Origin: Ampullaceana balthica
Taxonomy: Eukaryota > Mollusca > Gastropoda > Lymnaeidae
Direction: 5' to 3'
NCBI GenBank assembly: GCA_944989445.1
Contig: CALYLW010000326.1
Location: 169,001-233,000 of the forward strand
DNA: 64,000 nucleotides
Position numbers and translations under genes: made by a program. The notes beneath the pieces are model-generated. The model ran no database searches. It saw only the letters and a list, made by a program, of their open reading frames with translations, and had not been told where the DNA came from. Shown here one piece after another: positions 11,230-23,341 of the stretch (position 1 is its first letter; each line of letters begins with the position of its first letter).

Positions 11230-11720
11230 CCTTATCACCATATAGCGGAATAAAACTATTGCATAGGACTATGGCTTAAGTTTATGCCTTGTCCTGCAAT
11301 TTTTAAATTAGATCTTTAAATGTTGACAGTATTTTAGTTTACCTGGTTTGATCAGGCAATCAATTCTACGCCCGAATTCCAGACGGAAATAACACGAATT
11401 TGTATGTGTTTGCTCTTCCAAACGGAATAAGAAAAGTTTTTTTTCCCTGGTCCCTATGTGATGTCTCTCTGAGAGACACTTTCATGGATGGAAATTTTAT
11501 GGAAATACATACTCAAATTAGTTTCCCATTGAATTAATTAATCCAGGTCTCTTTGTAAAATTTCACTATTTTGTTCTGCTTTAATTATCTATAGATAATG
11601 CAATCATCAGTGAATAACTTAACTTTTTGGTATGAGTAGAGGGCATTCGACAGTTCCTTATGGAACGCCTGAGATCATTGGTGCGGATTTAAATCCATTG
11701 ATAGGTAATTAGTGGTATCA
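11230..11720 (-). pseudogene. Degraded LINE (CR1/L2-like) reverse transcriptase remnant
   Basis: On the minus strand, pieces of a reverse transcriptase survive with stops and shifts: SGVPQGTVE, then a YxDD-type box in LFTDDCII form (here KLSYSLMIAL by frameshift), then PSGIRA-N-LP close to the C-terminus. A tail follows that aligns with the LINE copies at 25585-25990 and 32290-32935. No function remains. Confidence 0.6.
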
Positions 11721-12065
11721 ATCCAAAATGTTGCTTTTAGACTTTTATGATAAATAGGAATACAGTGTAACTCAAAATGACTTTCATGTCTAAAAGAAAA
11801 TCAGTTTAAAAAACAAACTCTTTTACTCACAAAAATATGATGTAGTTGATAATGCAACCAAGAATAAGAAGCTGATTGTGTGTTTTCAGTTGTCTTATGG
11901 ATTTTAGTTTAACCCAGATTCCAGGAAAGTTTATATTTACTCTTTTATTTTAATAACGGCAACTGGATAAATTTGCAGTGTTCTGTTCATACTTCACTTC
12001 AAATAGGGCCTATGTTTAAAAAAAAATTGAGCTCGTTTACATATATTTGATAACAATTTGGTAAT

Positions 12066-15000
12066 ATGGCAAGTCTTAAAGTAGGAATTCTCATTGAATA
12101 CAATTTTGAAGAACCAGAGGTAAACACAAAACGGAAACGGCAAACGGTGGACCAAACAAATCAATTATTGATTTTTGTATTGAGTATAATAGTAATTAGT
12201 AATAGTATTGTTTTTTCATTATGAATTATTATACACTAACACTTAGTCACTTAGATTAAATAGAACCTCAGTTCAGTTTCAATTTAATGCTAATCTGTAG
12301 GCTATATTTGCCCCTGAAAATGAAAAGTCAGAAAAGGCACATGATCTGCTTCTACTTCTTCTTATCTTATCTTATCTATACAGACGCTCCCTCTATGCAG
12401 AAGATAATTGCGTCCACAGACCATGACAGATGATCTGTTGGCAAGTGATGAAGCGTTCACAGGCCACGGCTTTGTGGGTTCCACGCATTACCCAGCCGCC
12501 TAATTAGTGTTAGGTACCCATTCGGAGCTGGGTGACTCAGGGCTCAGGGATGCCCTAGCCCTAGGCCCCGGGAACAAATCCTTGCCTTGACATGGATTCG
12601 AACTCGTGACCATCGGTACGCCAGTCGAGCGCGCTGTCACTCGACCACCGCGTCCCACTGCTTGAACAAGGATAACTCAAGTAATTTAGAGTAGAGGTCA
12701 AGTCTCAGGTAATCCCTTATTTCAGCGCATTTTATATTTCATGTCATCAAAAAAAACATTTTTTCAAACTTACTTCATTAATTATTATTATGAAATCTAT
12801 TTTAAAATTAAAACATTATTTTTTTGTTGAAATAAAATTACTATTTTACGATTTGTATGAAATAAAAATTTGTATATTTCACTATCTTCTGTGACTAACG
12901 GCGCCATTGTTGTTGTTAGAAGTCTGCTTTTAAAAACCTTTTTTCTAAGTTAAAAACCCCTTTAAACTCAACAAAACAAACGAAAAACTAATTGTAAAGC
13001 ATTAAATAATTTTTTTAATATCTGATTTAAGTGTTTAAATTAGTAAAAGTAAGTTATTTTATTTATTTTGTTCTAAAATTTTAAAATGCGCTTAAATAAG
13101 GGATTACCCAAGTCTCATAATCATAAACTGTCAAACTGAGTCAAGATGAGTCAAAGTCTAATCTTGTCTGTTTCTCATTCATCTCTATGAACCTAACTTT
13201 GAGTTCAGAAAAGCACTGCCGATCAATTATTTACATTTCAAGTGCATCTTCCCCAGTGAAGGAAAATAGACTCAAAATAGTAACAACACAAATTTGAAAA
13301 TTTGGCTTGAACTTGAAGTCTTCAAACTTGTGATAAAAATAGGTTCTTCTAGCTTGAGCCTTGATCTGGGCTTTCCATAACACATGTTTTCTGAGTGCTA
13401 GGCCTTGTAACCTCTTGTTGTGCTCATTCAACAGAAATATATTTTAATTGGAATAACGTAATCTTAGTACAGAAAAAAAAACAAATACCACCTCAGTACA
13501 GCCATCTCAATTTATATTTGTATTGACTTTTGTTAAATCTTAATTTATTATATTTTTATTTACGCAAAATGTGTCTTTTTAAAAATATATTAAAGCTTTA
13601 GTGCAGCGCGCTCGGCTGTCGTACCGAAAGTCACGGGTTCGAGTCTTGGTGAAGGTAGACCCCCTCAGCCAACGCCGCGCGCCGCATCAGCCGCCGTATT
13701 TTGTCTTCCGTAAATCCGCCGAAAATGAACAAGCCGCCGTAATGTAATGTTTTTGCTTTCCATGATATTTGTCTCCATGAAGATGAAATTGACTTCTTAA
13801 GTGAACCCGTTACCTTTCTGAAACCATTCCAAGACCTAACTGATCTCTTTAGCTGTTCAATGCCAACCTTATCAACTATTCCACTGGTGAAAATGCACAT
13901 CACAAAAATCTGCTCTGCATCAAATGCCGATGATAACAAGATACGAATGATCAAGCAGTCAGTTCTCAAGCAACTTGACCATCAATTTCCTGTCAATTAT
14001 CTCATCAAGCTGCATCAGCTGCTTGATTCAAATTCCAAATCATTGATTCCACGGTCAGAAGCAACAACAATTGTGGAGAATGCCATACAGTCAGCAGTGG
14101 CCCGTTGATTCATCATGTCTGAAGCTGATGTATCGCATTCACAGCTGGTCAGTGAAGATGTTTCTGAAGAAAGCCGATGTAAGCGGTTGCGAATGGAGCT
14201 GATGAATGAGCTGAGAACTGAGCAGTCACCTAACGAATGTACTGATAAGGTATTGTATGTTAATATATTGGCATTGAAATAGTTTTCGTTTTATTTTGCT
14301 CTCAGTTTGTAGTAAAATATTTTTAAATACATACAGTATTTAAATACTAAGCTATTTAAATACTTTTAGTGACATTTAGTATAGGTTTTTATTTCAATTT
14401 TTTTAAACTGGTACATATTAACTGAACAAACTAAATATTACATCTACTTGTAATATAATGAAATGTTATATAACCTAGCAGTTAGTACTGTTGTGTTTTG
14501 ATTTTTTGAACATTTATTTCAGTTAGCTGTCAAAATTGCAAACTAATTGTATTTGAAAGCGGCGCCTGTTGTTCAGTTTCATGATGTTCTCGCTTTCTGG
14601 CGTAGCAGTGCTGCATCATCCTCGTATCCACAACTTACTCAACTGGCTTGTCTTCACCTATCATCATCAGAATCATCTTTACCGGTGGAGTGCATGTTTT
14701 CGGTTGCTGGTTTTATAATAAACAGCAAACGATCAAGCCTAACAGCTGATACTGTTAAACTGCATCGCCTTTGTTTTATTCTTGGCAATTATTAACTGAT
14801 ATTCTAAGTGCCTATCAGGTATTGAGTGACAGAAACTGAATGAGTGGAATGCATTCATGCACTGTATTAGTAGGACAGCTTATAAAACTTTTTTTTTCTA
14901 TTGTTAAAAATAATAAAACTTTTTCTGAAGTATTGTAAAAATGTTTTATTGCTGAAGTTTTATTACTTCACTATTGGCCAGGCTTCAGCCGAATTTCAGC

Positions 15001-18000
15001 TGAATATTTCGTAATCAGCCGAAAATCAGCCGCAAATGTCAATTTACGAGAAATTCGGCTAATCCGGATATCAGCCAAAAAATTATGTCAGCCAGCTGAA
15101 ATTATTTAAAAAATTCGGCTGGCAGGTCTAGGTAAAGGCAGGGTCTTGTTTCCGAGGCTAAAGGGCATCCCTGAGTCCACCCAACTCCGAATGGGTACCT
15201 GACATAAGTTGGGGAAGTAAAGGCGGCTGGGCATTGTGCTAGCCGCACAGTCGTGGCTATAGAAACCTGTGAACGCTGCTTCTCTTGCACCATAGGCCAG
15301 CATGGTCTGAAAAGGGAACTTGATTGCAATTAAACTCTTACAATAACATATTGCCATGAAGGGTTTGACTTCTGTTCTCAACTCAAAAGACCTTTTCAAG
15401 AAATTCCCCTTTTTAAGTCAAGTACTTCTGTAACGTAGATAACTTCATTATTTGCTGACTCTATTTCCTCTAAAAAAGACACCAAACTACCATTGCTTCA
15501 AGGCCCTGGATCTTTATGGTTGATGCATTTCACATTGTTTCACTTAACATTGTCAATTGTCAGGCATCTTCTGCAAAAGTCCTGCTGATAAATACTGCAG
15601 TTCAGATGATCATGAACGTCCTCTTCCACGCTCTCCACTTTCAGTATTCTTTAAACATGTTCCATACGTTAATTTCTACTCACATCACTGATGGTGCTCC
15701 ATCAATTGTTTAAAAAAGTGGAGGTTAAGTCATACTAGGTCATAGCTTAATTAAGTGTATGAGACATTTTAATATCAGTATCAGAGTGAACTTTTCCTCC
15801 TAACTCTTAACAGTAGAAAACAGAAATATGTTACATAGACATAAGGTTAGACTATGACTATGATGCATCAATTATACCAAATTATAAGTATAGATTTTTT
15901 TCCCTTCATTTTTATCAATTTTTTTAATCAAGTATAGCATTTAAAAAATATAAATCAAAATAGTTTTTACAACTTAAACCAATCTTAATAATGGTAACAT
16001 TTAGTTTTTAATATTTTTATTCTCTGTTCTGGCCATGATATATCTCAATTTGGAAGTGAGCCTTGGCTAAGTAATATAACTATAACGTATCATACTGTTA
16101 TGAAAAAGAAAATAATTTGTTTAACTTTCAGCTTATTTACCCTTACTACCGTATGAAAGAAGCTGGATTTGAAACTGTCCTCATTGGTCCTGTAGCAGGC
16201 AAACAATACAACGGCAAACATGGATATCCAGTGACATCAGAAGTTGCTATTGACAATATCTCTGCCAAGGTACATAACATAATCAATATTTGGAACATTG
16301 TAATCCATGTTAATCAATCTGATAACACATTGACAGTCAGTGCACTTTCCCTTTTTGACAGCCTATTTGATCTCATGAAAAGAATACTTCAAATTAAAAG
16401 TAAAGCGATAGTAATATAATTAAATTTTTAATTAAAAAGACATTTTTGAAATAAACAAATATGAAAGATACCAACATGGCATGCAATTTTTTTTAGAGAG
16501 CATGTGGGCTTTTTTTTAAAAAGTTTTAAATTAGTAAATGGTAATGCCAGCCACTGAAAAAAAAAGCTTCCATCATGGCTGATAGTGATAGCATTTTCAT
16601 ATTCCATTTCTCTTCTTTAGTGCGTCATACTTCTCCACTAGTATTTCTATACATATCTTACTGTGATGTAATGCAAATATTTTGTTGTAAATTTAGTACA
16701 AAGGCAAATGTAACAAGAAATAAACATAATTTCAGGAGCTCTGTGCTCTTATCATCCCAGGTGGCTGGGCCCCTGATTACTGGAGAAGAGATAAGAGATT
16801 TTTAGATTTGGTAAAAGAAATAGACGAACAAGGTTTGTATTCATGTAATTACATTTAAATGTAAAATTTGATTTTTTATTGAATTAACATGAAGCTTTTC
16901 GGATGTCTAAAGAACAATACCAATAAAAATTAATTTCAAGGGAGACACTTATGAAAAATTAACATTTAAAAATTAATTTGAAAATATTAAAATGTAAGTT
17001 TTAAAGAAAAATAATGTGTAAATTATTGTTATAACTTTTTTTTTATGCACTCAGTAATTTTCACTTTTTAAACAGATTTTAAAAGCATTTTAATTTCACA
17101 GTAGAAAATAAACGCATTTTAAAATATATACAGGCAAACCATTAGCAACAATATGCCATGGAGCTTGGATGCTTTGTTCCGCAAAAATTTTGAAAGGCAG
17201 AAGAGTTACTTGTTTTTGTGCCATCAAAGATGATGTGGAAAATGCTGGGTGAGATCTGATTTTTAAAAATTATTTTACTTTAATGAGAAGGAAAAAAATG
17301 GGGTTTTTTTACAGCTGAGAATAGTAAAAGATAACATGAGCATCTTATCATGGGTAATGTATTATGAGCTGTTGTATACAGCCTCAGATAATGACCCCAG
17401 ATAAAACAAAAGGATGCTTTAAACAATAGGACACAATATTATTATATTCAATGCAAAATTTAAGTGATTTTTTTGGGAACATCACAAATCTTGAATCTCA
17501 CTATTGAAATGTTAAATTATTATCTTCAATGCTAAATACCAGTGAGTTTTGTCTGTATGATTATTCCTTCTCTAACATGTCTTACCTTCACATTTGGCAA
17601 TTTCATAAATATTGAATCTCAATAATCTTCTGTATAGAAGGAGCGTCTGTAAAAGATATGAATCTCACTTGTAAAAGTTAACTTTTTTTTATGAAGCTCT
17701 TTTTCAAGCTATTGGAGTAACTGCTTTTTTTATTCTTCTACTAATACTCTTCTCTTGCCTACAAGCACCCCCCCCCCACCCCCACAATGTATGACATCTC
17801 TGAAGTTGGTTCCCTGATTTTCATTTCTTAAATCTTTATCATATTTATAAAAAGCTATTGTTGCACGTTGTGTTGCATAAACCTAGCATGACACTCACCA
17901 ACATAGTTTTTGATCAATGTGAATTATTTTTATAAAATATTTAATATAATTTTGTTCTTTTCATTCCACCTGGTTAGCGGAGTTTATGAAGACAGCCCTG

Positions 18001-18089
18001 TTGTAATTGATGGCAACCTCATATCATCCAGGATACCCAAAGATTTGCCAGATTTTTGTAAAGCAATTTTGGCCAAACTTGGATCATAA
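12066..18089 (+). CDS. PfpI/DJ-1-superfamily protein, complete five-exon gene
   Basis: Exons 12066-12119, 16132-16269, 16736-16832, 17134-17248 and 17978-18089 have AG/GT borders and consistent phases, giving 171 codons plus TAA. Starts MASLKVGILIEYNFEEPE. The family comprises single-domain class I glutamine amidotransferase-like proteins annotated as PfpI proteases, deglycases or glyoxalase III-like enzymes. Landmarks are ELIYPYYRMKEAGF, NGKHGYPV, LIIPGGWAPDY, the nucleophile elbow ATICHGAW and DLPDFCKAIL. Presumed catalytic residues are Glu15, Cys104 and His105, by analogy with PfpI. Length matches bacterial and archaeal PfpI (about 166-172 residues). No signal peptide or membrane segment is seen, so cytosolic is likely. 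Intron 1 is 4 kb and holds a SINE and a hAT inside another SINE. The exact substrate cannot be inferred. Confidence 0.93.
12351..12657 (-). mobile_element. tRNA-derived SINE (family A) in intron 1 of the PfpI-like gene
   Basis: Minus-strand head GTGGTCGAGTGACAGCGC, B box GAGTTCGAATCC, body CCGAATGGGTACCTAACAC and tail GAGCGTCTGTATAGATAAG with repeated GATAA units at its left end. Same organisation as the copies at 8631 and 50871. Flanking CTGCTT repeats are possible but weak. Confidence 0.85.
13590..13655 (+). mobile_element. Left half of a SINE (tRNA-like head), split by a hAT
   Basis: Contains a degraded A-box region (GCGCGCTCGGCTGTCGTACC) and B box GGGTTCGAGTCTTGG, closely matching the head of SINE family A. 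Similarity stops at 13655, where the hAT begins, and the body resumes at 15131. Confidence 0.7.
13656..15130 (+). pseudogene. hAT transposon with decayed transposase, inserted in a SINE
   Basis: Ends are TAGACCCCCTCAGCCAA at the left and, inverted, TAGACCTGCCAGCCGAA at the right. The flanking 8-bp sites are GGTGAAGG (13648-13655) and GGTAAAGG (15131-15138). Transposase pieces are in one orientation: DEIDFLSEPVTFLKPFQDLT from about 13763 to 14108, then after stops and a gap a C-terminal hAT dimerisation domain at 14547-14795 with YPQLTQLACLHLS, SSLPVECMFSVAG and KRSSLTADTV. The N-terminal zinc finger and most of the catalytic region are missing, so it is inactive. Confidence 0.85.
15131..15340 (+). 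mobile_element. Right half of the split SINE (body and tail)
   Basis: GTAAAGGCAGGGTCTTGTTT, CTCCGAATGGGTACCTGACA and GGCGGCTGGGCATTGTGC match the SINE core. The 3' part (GAACGCTGCTTCTCTTGC, CATGGTCTGAAAAGG) differs from family A and resembles 57945-58075, indicating a second subfamily. Confidence 0.7.
17617..17662 (+). mobile_element. LINE/SINE 3'-tail fragment
   Basis: CAATAATCTTCTGTATAGAAGG then AGCGTCTGTAAAAGATA is the tail common to the LINE and SINE families here. It is within intron 4 of the PfpI-like gene; no head is attached. Confidence 0.65.
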
Positions 18090-18093
18090 TAAA
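18088..18093 (+). promoter_or_regulatory. Candidate polyadenylation signal overlapping the stop codon
   Basis: AATAAA starts at the second base of the TAA stop of the PfpI-like gene. If used, the 3' UTR would be only some 10-30 nt. Other signals may exist downstream. Confidence 0.4.
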
Positions 18094-18159
18094 GTAAATG
18101 TGCTACATTACAAAATAGAACCAATAATTTTCAAACTTTGCTCATTGATATAAATTGTA

Positions 18160-18345
18160 TGTTGATGAATCAGGACTCTGTGTAAGTTTATTATTATGTT
18201 AATGAATCAGGACTCTGTGTAAGTTTATTATTATGTTGATGAATCAGGACTCTGTGTAAGTTTATTATTATGTTGATGAATCAGGACTCTGTGTAAGTTT
18301 ATTATTATGTTGATGAATCAGGACTCTGTGTAAGTTTATTATATG
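18160..18345. repeat. Minisatellite, 37-bp unit x5
   Basis: Units of TGAATCAGGACTCTGTGTAA plus GTTTATTATTATGTTGA repeat with almost no divergence. It lies 70 bp downstream of the PfpI-like stop and may be transcribed in a longer 3' UTR. Confidence 0.9.
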
Positions 18346-19680
18346 AACTATAGTGGTAAGATATACCTTTTCTGCTGATGAATCTGGGTTATGAAAGATT
18401 ATTAGATGACTTATTGTGGTGAAATATACAGTTCATGTTGATTGCTCTAAATGATGTATAATTATTAAATGAACTGTTGTGGTAAAATCTATACTATAAG
18501 TTGAATCAGGGATATGTAAGATTATTAGATGAATTCTGGTAAAATACACATTATATTTATATATAAATGAACTGTTTTGGTACAAAAAAGTTTTCTGTAA
18601 ATTGCTGTCCAAAAGTCAATGTTTTAAAGAGCTATTGGGTATGGGCTAAACTAAAAAAAAAGAGTAGCAATGGCTATTATGCAATAAGGTAAAATGAAAA
18701 TTGGAGTTGAGTCCCTTGTTTCCTTGTGATTATATTAGTTACAAGTTGGTAATAGTATTTGATATTACACAATCCTATAGTTTAAATGATATGGTGTGTT
18801 TCTAATTAATGACTTTATGAGCTATAACATGTGGTTGAGAATGAATTATGTTATAATTTAAAGAAAGATTTGAATTTAGTTCAACAAATCAGGACATTCA
18901 AGATGGTTATTAATTTAACAACAGAATTATGTCAAATTATTATTTTAAAATTGTTTTATTTTAAAAATGCTTTATACAAGGATTCATATTTAAAAAGCAA
19001 AAACATTTTATTTTGAGTTCAGAGTCCAAAGACTTGATTTATTACAGAAGACAAAGTTAACTAATAATAAATAACACAAATTATCATTAGTCAAAGACAT
19101 TGTAATGCAATGACTTGACCTGGATTGTAACAAACTAAAGTTTATACGAGCCATTCACTTGATACATTTCAACATTGAATGTAACTAGTTTATTCTATAT
19201 ATTAAAATGGACTTGTTGAAAATAATGCAAATTGGTCTTTTGTTTAATATTTACACAAATTTATGACTTTTGACTTTAACAGAATTTAGTCCAAGTCAGT
19301 TTATAAGTTATATACATGAAAAAGTATTTTTAAAAATTTCACATATAGAAACATTCTATCATTCATGAGGATTAATATTACAATAGGTTTTAGCAATATT
19401 TTGTTAGTACATGTAGATATGTGTAGAAGAAATTTGTTTACATATTTTATTAGGGTTCAATATTTCCATCCAAGGATTGGTAGATTCTGTTGTGTGTAAT
19501 TTCTGTGGTGTCAAGTCAAGTAGAATGAATGCCCTGAAGCTGAGAGCCACTCTTTAAAATTTAGTTGCTACAGTCACTTCCATAACTTCCATTCACACTT
19601 CACTTCATTACTGAGAAGCTTTAAGAAACTCATAATGTAAATAAAACAAGGGGATGAACTCTCACAACACTTTTTTTTTA
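18346..19680. other. AT-rich intergenic stretch, no gene seen
   Basis: Continues with diverged relatives of the 37-bp unit to about 18540, then unstructured A/T-rich sequence. Confidence 0.4.
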
Positions 19681-19689
19681 GAGAAGAAA

Positions 19690-20170
19690 TCGAAATACAT
19701 AATTACATAATTCCCGTTGTCTGTATGTATGGATGTAATTTTAAATGCTGTTAGGTGGCGCTGCGATCGATTTTGTTTTATTCTCTTTATGGGTTTTTTT
19801 CGGGCTTACCCATCAAATTCCTTTTCGCCTTTATTATAAAGATTTCAGCTTATATTTTAATACAAGGCGTGCATCGGAAGGCGTGCAAAAAGGTGTGCAA
19901 AATAATTATAAATTAAAGATGCGCTGTAAAAAAAAATTATATGACGTCATTGTTTAGCTTATGAATTTTTGAAAAGGGAACATGTAAAAATAGGATTTGA
20001 GGATTTATAATTATAAAATACTTTGTGTACATTTCAGCAAGTTTAATATTTCGTATTTATCAAACAATGATAAGTTACTTATGTAATTGATTCCCGTTGT
20101 CTGTATGGATGTAGTGCTGTTAGGTGGCGCTGCGATCGATTTTGTTTTATAGTGCTGTTTGAACCAAAAA
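19690..20170. mobile_element. Interspersed repeat related to the interior of the 61-kb Helitron
   Basis: ATTCCCGTTGTCTGTATG and TTAGGTGGCGCTGCGATCG occur twice (about 19710 and 20090). The segment between shares GCGCTGTAAAAAAAAATTAT, ATGACGTCATTGTTT and AAGTTTAATATTTCGTATT with 61260-61480. Ends not defined. Confidence 0.6.
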
Positions 20171-20219
20171 AGATTCCGTCATTTCTGGCGGGTTATCTCT
20201 AGTCTTAGCAATAAAACCA

Positions 20220-20265
20220 AACTGTAATGTAATCTAATGTAATGTAATGTAATGTAATGTTTGTC
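20220..20265. repeat. Pentanucleotide microsatellite (TAATG)n
   Basis: About eight consecutive AATGT units, with one interrupted. Confidence 0.8.
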
Positions 20266-20444
20266 AACACAGACCATCAATCAAGTGTGTTGATGTGTTC
20301 ATTCTTGAACACCACAACTACACCAAAATGATTGTTACATTTTATTTTTTACAAGTGGGCTGTTCATTGGCCTCTTAATGAGTAATAAAAAATAAAGATA
20401 TTAGATTCAAACAGTAATCAATCACATGTATGTTGAACACTAAA

Positions 20445-20508
20445 GTCCATGGATAAGCAGAGGACGCAATAATCTTCTGTTTAGAAGGAGCGTCTGTAAT
20501 AGATAAGT
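20445..20508 (+). mobile_element. LINE/SINE 3'-tail fragment
   Basis: GGACGCAATAATCTTCTG followed by GAAGGAGCGTCTGTAATAGATAAG matches the common 3' tail. No body is recognisable upstream. Confidence 0.65.
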
Positions 20509-21596
20509 CAAGTCAGGCTGATCAAACGCTATGTAACTGCAAGCTACTTATCCATTAAAATAAATATGTATTTACAATGCTGTTAGAAAGATAAGGTCAT
20601 TTTTAACAATAACAGGTCCTTATGTATGTAACTACATGCATAATTTATGTGAATTTGTCACTTCATTATGTACACAATTTATTTTAAAGCAGCCGGCTCA
20701 TTTATGTACACAGATGTTGTTAATCTAGCAGAGGTGAAAGGATTCATCATAAACTCATGTTTTACTCTCAAAACGTCATCAGTCTGCAATCATCTCAAAG
20801 TCACTGAATGTTGACAACGTCCTTGAAATAATCTCTTCTCTGTCTCACTAACTCTCTTTCCTGATCTTTCAAAATTTCCCTGGTGTACAACTTCTCTATT
20901 GAATCACCACATGTACACACACAATAAATAGGACAGTCGGCTGGTTGGTACACATTAAATGACATTAAGAATTAACACACGCATGATATTTTTATGTTAA
21001 TGATATGGCAACTTATAAATCTATTGACGGCAATGTTACAGTTACGTGCTAAAATTATGCTGTAACGCAATAGTTACTTCCTGGAAAGGAAAACAAGATC
21101 AATTAATAAATATTGGAACTGTAATGGATTTAGGAATTTTCAGTTATACATCGTTTTTACGGGCATTTTTGTGACATGGCCATTGACAGGTGGAAAGATG
21201 CAGCTAATCGTGACAGCAATTAGCGTTTGTCTGAGGAGAAAATGAAACATAACAAAGACACAGTACCACGTTAAGACTAGCAGTGCACCTGCACTCATTT
21301 GGGCTAGCAAATAAAACTATCCAAAAGAGAACAGAGAATAAAGCATGCTAATGGGAGCTCTAACTCTGAGTAAACATCACATATTTGGAGAAACTCATTC
21401 ATGATAATTAGGATTATATTCTGTGAAAATGGAACAATCAAAAATATGGGTGAATAATCACTTGACGTAAGCGGTGGGCAGAGTACCCTCACACACACAG
21501 GGGTGACACCAAATTACAGATTTGACACAGTTAGTCCTTGACCATTTGGAATTGATGAAAACGCCAAAAAAACAGACAAAGATGTCACATGACTGT
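20509..21596. other. Intergenic, no gene seen
   Basis: No protein-like frame or clear repeat family was recognised. Confidence 0.35.
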
Positions 21597-21704
21597 TTGC
21601 CTAAAGAGCAGAGTTTGCCTAAAGAGCAGAGTTTGCCTAAAGAGCAGAGTTTGCCTAAAGAGCAGAGTTTGCCTAAAGAGCAGAGTTTGCCTAAAGAGCA
21701 GAGT
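21597..21704. repeat. Minisatellite, 18-bp unit x6
   Basis: Perfect copies of TTGCCTAAAGAGCAGAGT. The plus frame encodes repeated SLPKEQ only because the period is a multiple of three. Confidence 0.92.
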
Positions 21705-21729
21705 GCGACCAGCTCTCATTGACACAAAC

Positions 21730-21932
21730 GTTAGTGTTGCATGCAGCATGTGTTTTTGTTAACGCGTGCACCAGAGTTGCAACAGAAGTTGTTAGTTAGT
21801 GTTGCATGCAGCATGTGTTTTTGTTAACGCGTGCACCAGAGTTGCAACAGAAGTTGTTTGTTAGTGTTGCATGCAGCATGTGTTTTTGTTAACGCGTGCA
21901 CCAGAGTTGCAACAGAAGTTGTTAGTTTTAGC
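21730..21932. repeat. Minisatellite, about 65-bp unit x3
   Basis: Three copies of TTAGTGTTGCATGCAGCATG plus TTAACGCGTGCACCAGAG. Each unit contains the palindromes GCATGC and ACGCGT. Starts 26 bp after the 18-bp array. Confidence 0.9.
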
Positions 21933-22419
21933 AACTCATTCTTTCATTATATGAACATTGTTTTTATTATTTCAAATACATCTTTAAAAAAAAGTGGATT
22001 CCGGGCTGTTAGTCCGGTGGACGTGGACTCAGCTATCAAAATGCCCCATGGATATTTCACACTAACAAACAACACGACACACATAAATATGCAAAACTTG
22101 ACTCAAACCAAAGAAATTAGTAGCAATGAGATGCAATCATTTTCTTTTTTTGAAGGAGTCTCTGTAATAAGAGAAAGAACTTAAAGCACGCTACCATTAA
22201 TGCCGAGACTGGGGAGAGGGGGGGGGGACAACGTAACCAGGGGTAAGTAAAGTAAAGTAAATAAGTTTTTATTTTAATAAAAAAATTCCTGTGATAAAAT
22301 TTAAAACAGAGGTTCCAGGTTGTCAGGGACGTGGAGCAAGGTGTTACAAATTTCAATGAATTTATTTCTGCTGTTGACAATGGCCTTAACGAATGATAAC
22401 AGAACGGCAACGAGTAATA

Positions 22420-22500
22420 AACAGCCTGTCTATTGAACGGCAATGAGTAATAAACAGCCTGTCTTTTGAATGGCAACGAGTAATAAACAGCCTGTCTATT
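22420..22500. repeat. Short minisatellite, about 32-bp unit x2.5
   Basis: GAGTAATAAACAGCCTGTCT repeats three times with spacers AACGGCAAT or AATGGCAAC. Confidence 0.8.
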
Positions 22501-22679
22501 GAAACAGCCATAATTTGTTAGGGCCAATGTCAACAGCATAAAAAAGTATCGGGTGCTAAGAGCCTGACATATCTCAAACAGAAACAATTTATTGAAACAG
22601 ATAACTTGCAAACAAATGGGTTTTGGGGGGGGGGAATAATTGACAAGTTTCGTCATGGTTAAATTGATCACATACAGTC

Positions 22680-23010
22680 TATCAGATTCTACTCCAACAC
22701 ACAGACATTAGCAGATCTACTCCAACACACGGACATTAGCAGATCTAACAACACACAGAAGTTATCAGATCTAGAACACACGGACATTAGCAGATCTAGC
22801 AACACACGGACATTAGCAGATCTACTCCAACACACGGACATTAGCAGATCTAGCAACACACGGATATTAGAAGATCTAGCAACACACGGACATTAGCAGA
22901 TCTAGCAACACACGGATATTAGAAGATCTAGCAACACACGGACATTAGCAGATCTAGCAACACACGGACATTAGTAGATCTAGCAACACATGGAAGTTAT
23001 CAGATCTAGA
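22680..23010. repeat. Minisatellite, 26-bp unit, about 13 copies
   Basis: Units ACACGGACATTAGCAGATCT plus AGCAAC or ACTCCAAC repeat with variants (GATATTAGAAG, GAAGTTATCAG). Higher-order alternation is visible around 22860-22950. Confidence 0.88.
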
Positions 23011-23335
23011 GGTTATGAAGGGGACCCCCCCCCCTTTTTTTCACCATCTTTAATTTTTCGGCTGCGCTATTGCAAAACAACAATAAAAAGAAAGAAAAAA
23101 AAACTTGACTATAATTATATAAAAATCGAATTTGTTATACATCCCTTTACTTGCCAATGAACAACACATTATGTCAATGATGCTAAAGTAATTTTTATGA
23201 TATATATTTTTAGGTTTACTCTTTTGGTCATTTCATAAATAACTGAAATGATTTTCAATAAAAATTTTAGGAATTCTCACAGGACTAGGCAGGAATTTAC
23301 TCTTTAGAATAATTTCTTGACAAAATAAATAAATA

Positions 23336-23341
23336 TTTATT
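23336..23341 (-). promoter_or_regulatory. Candidate polyadenylation signal overlapping the Ly6 gene stop
   Basis: On the minus strand TGAATAAATATTTATTTATTTT follows the last codon: AATAAA overlaps the TGA stop by one base, and an AU-rich ATTTATTTATTT tract follows immediately. The tract could affect mRNA stability, but this is untested. Confidence 0.4.
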
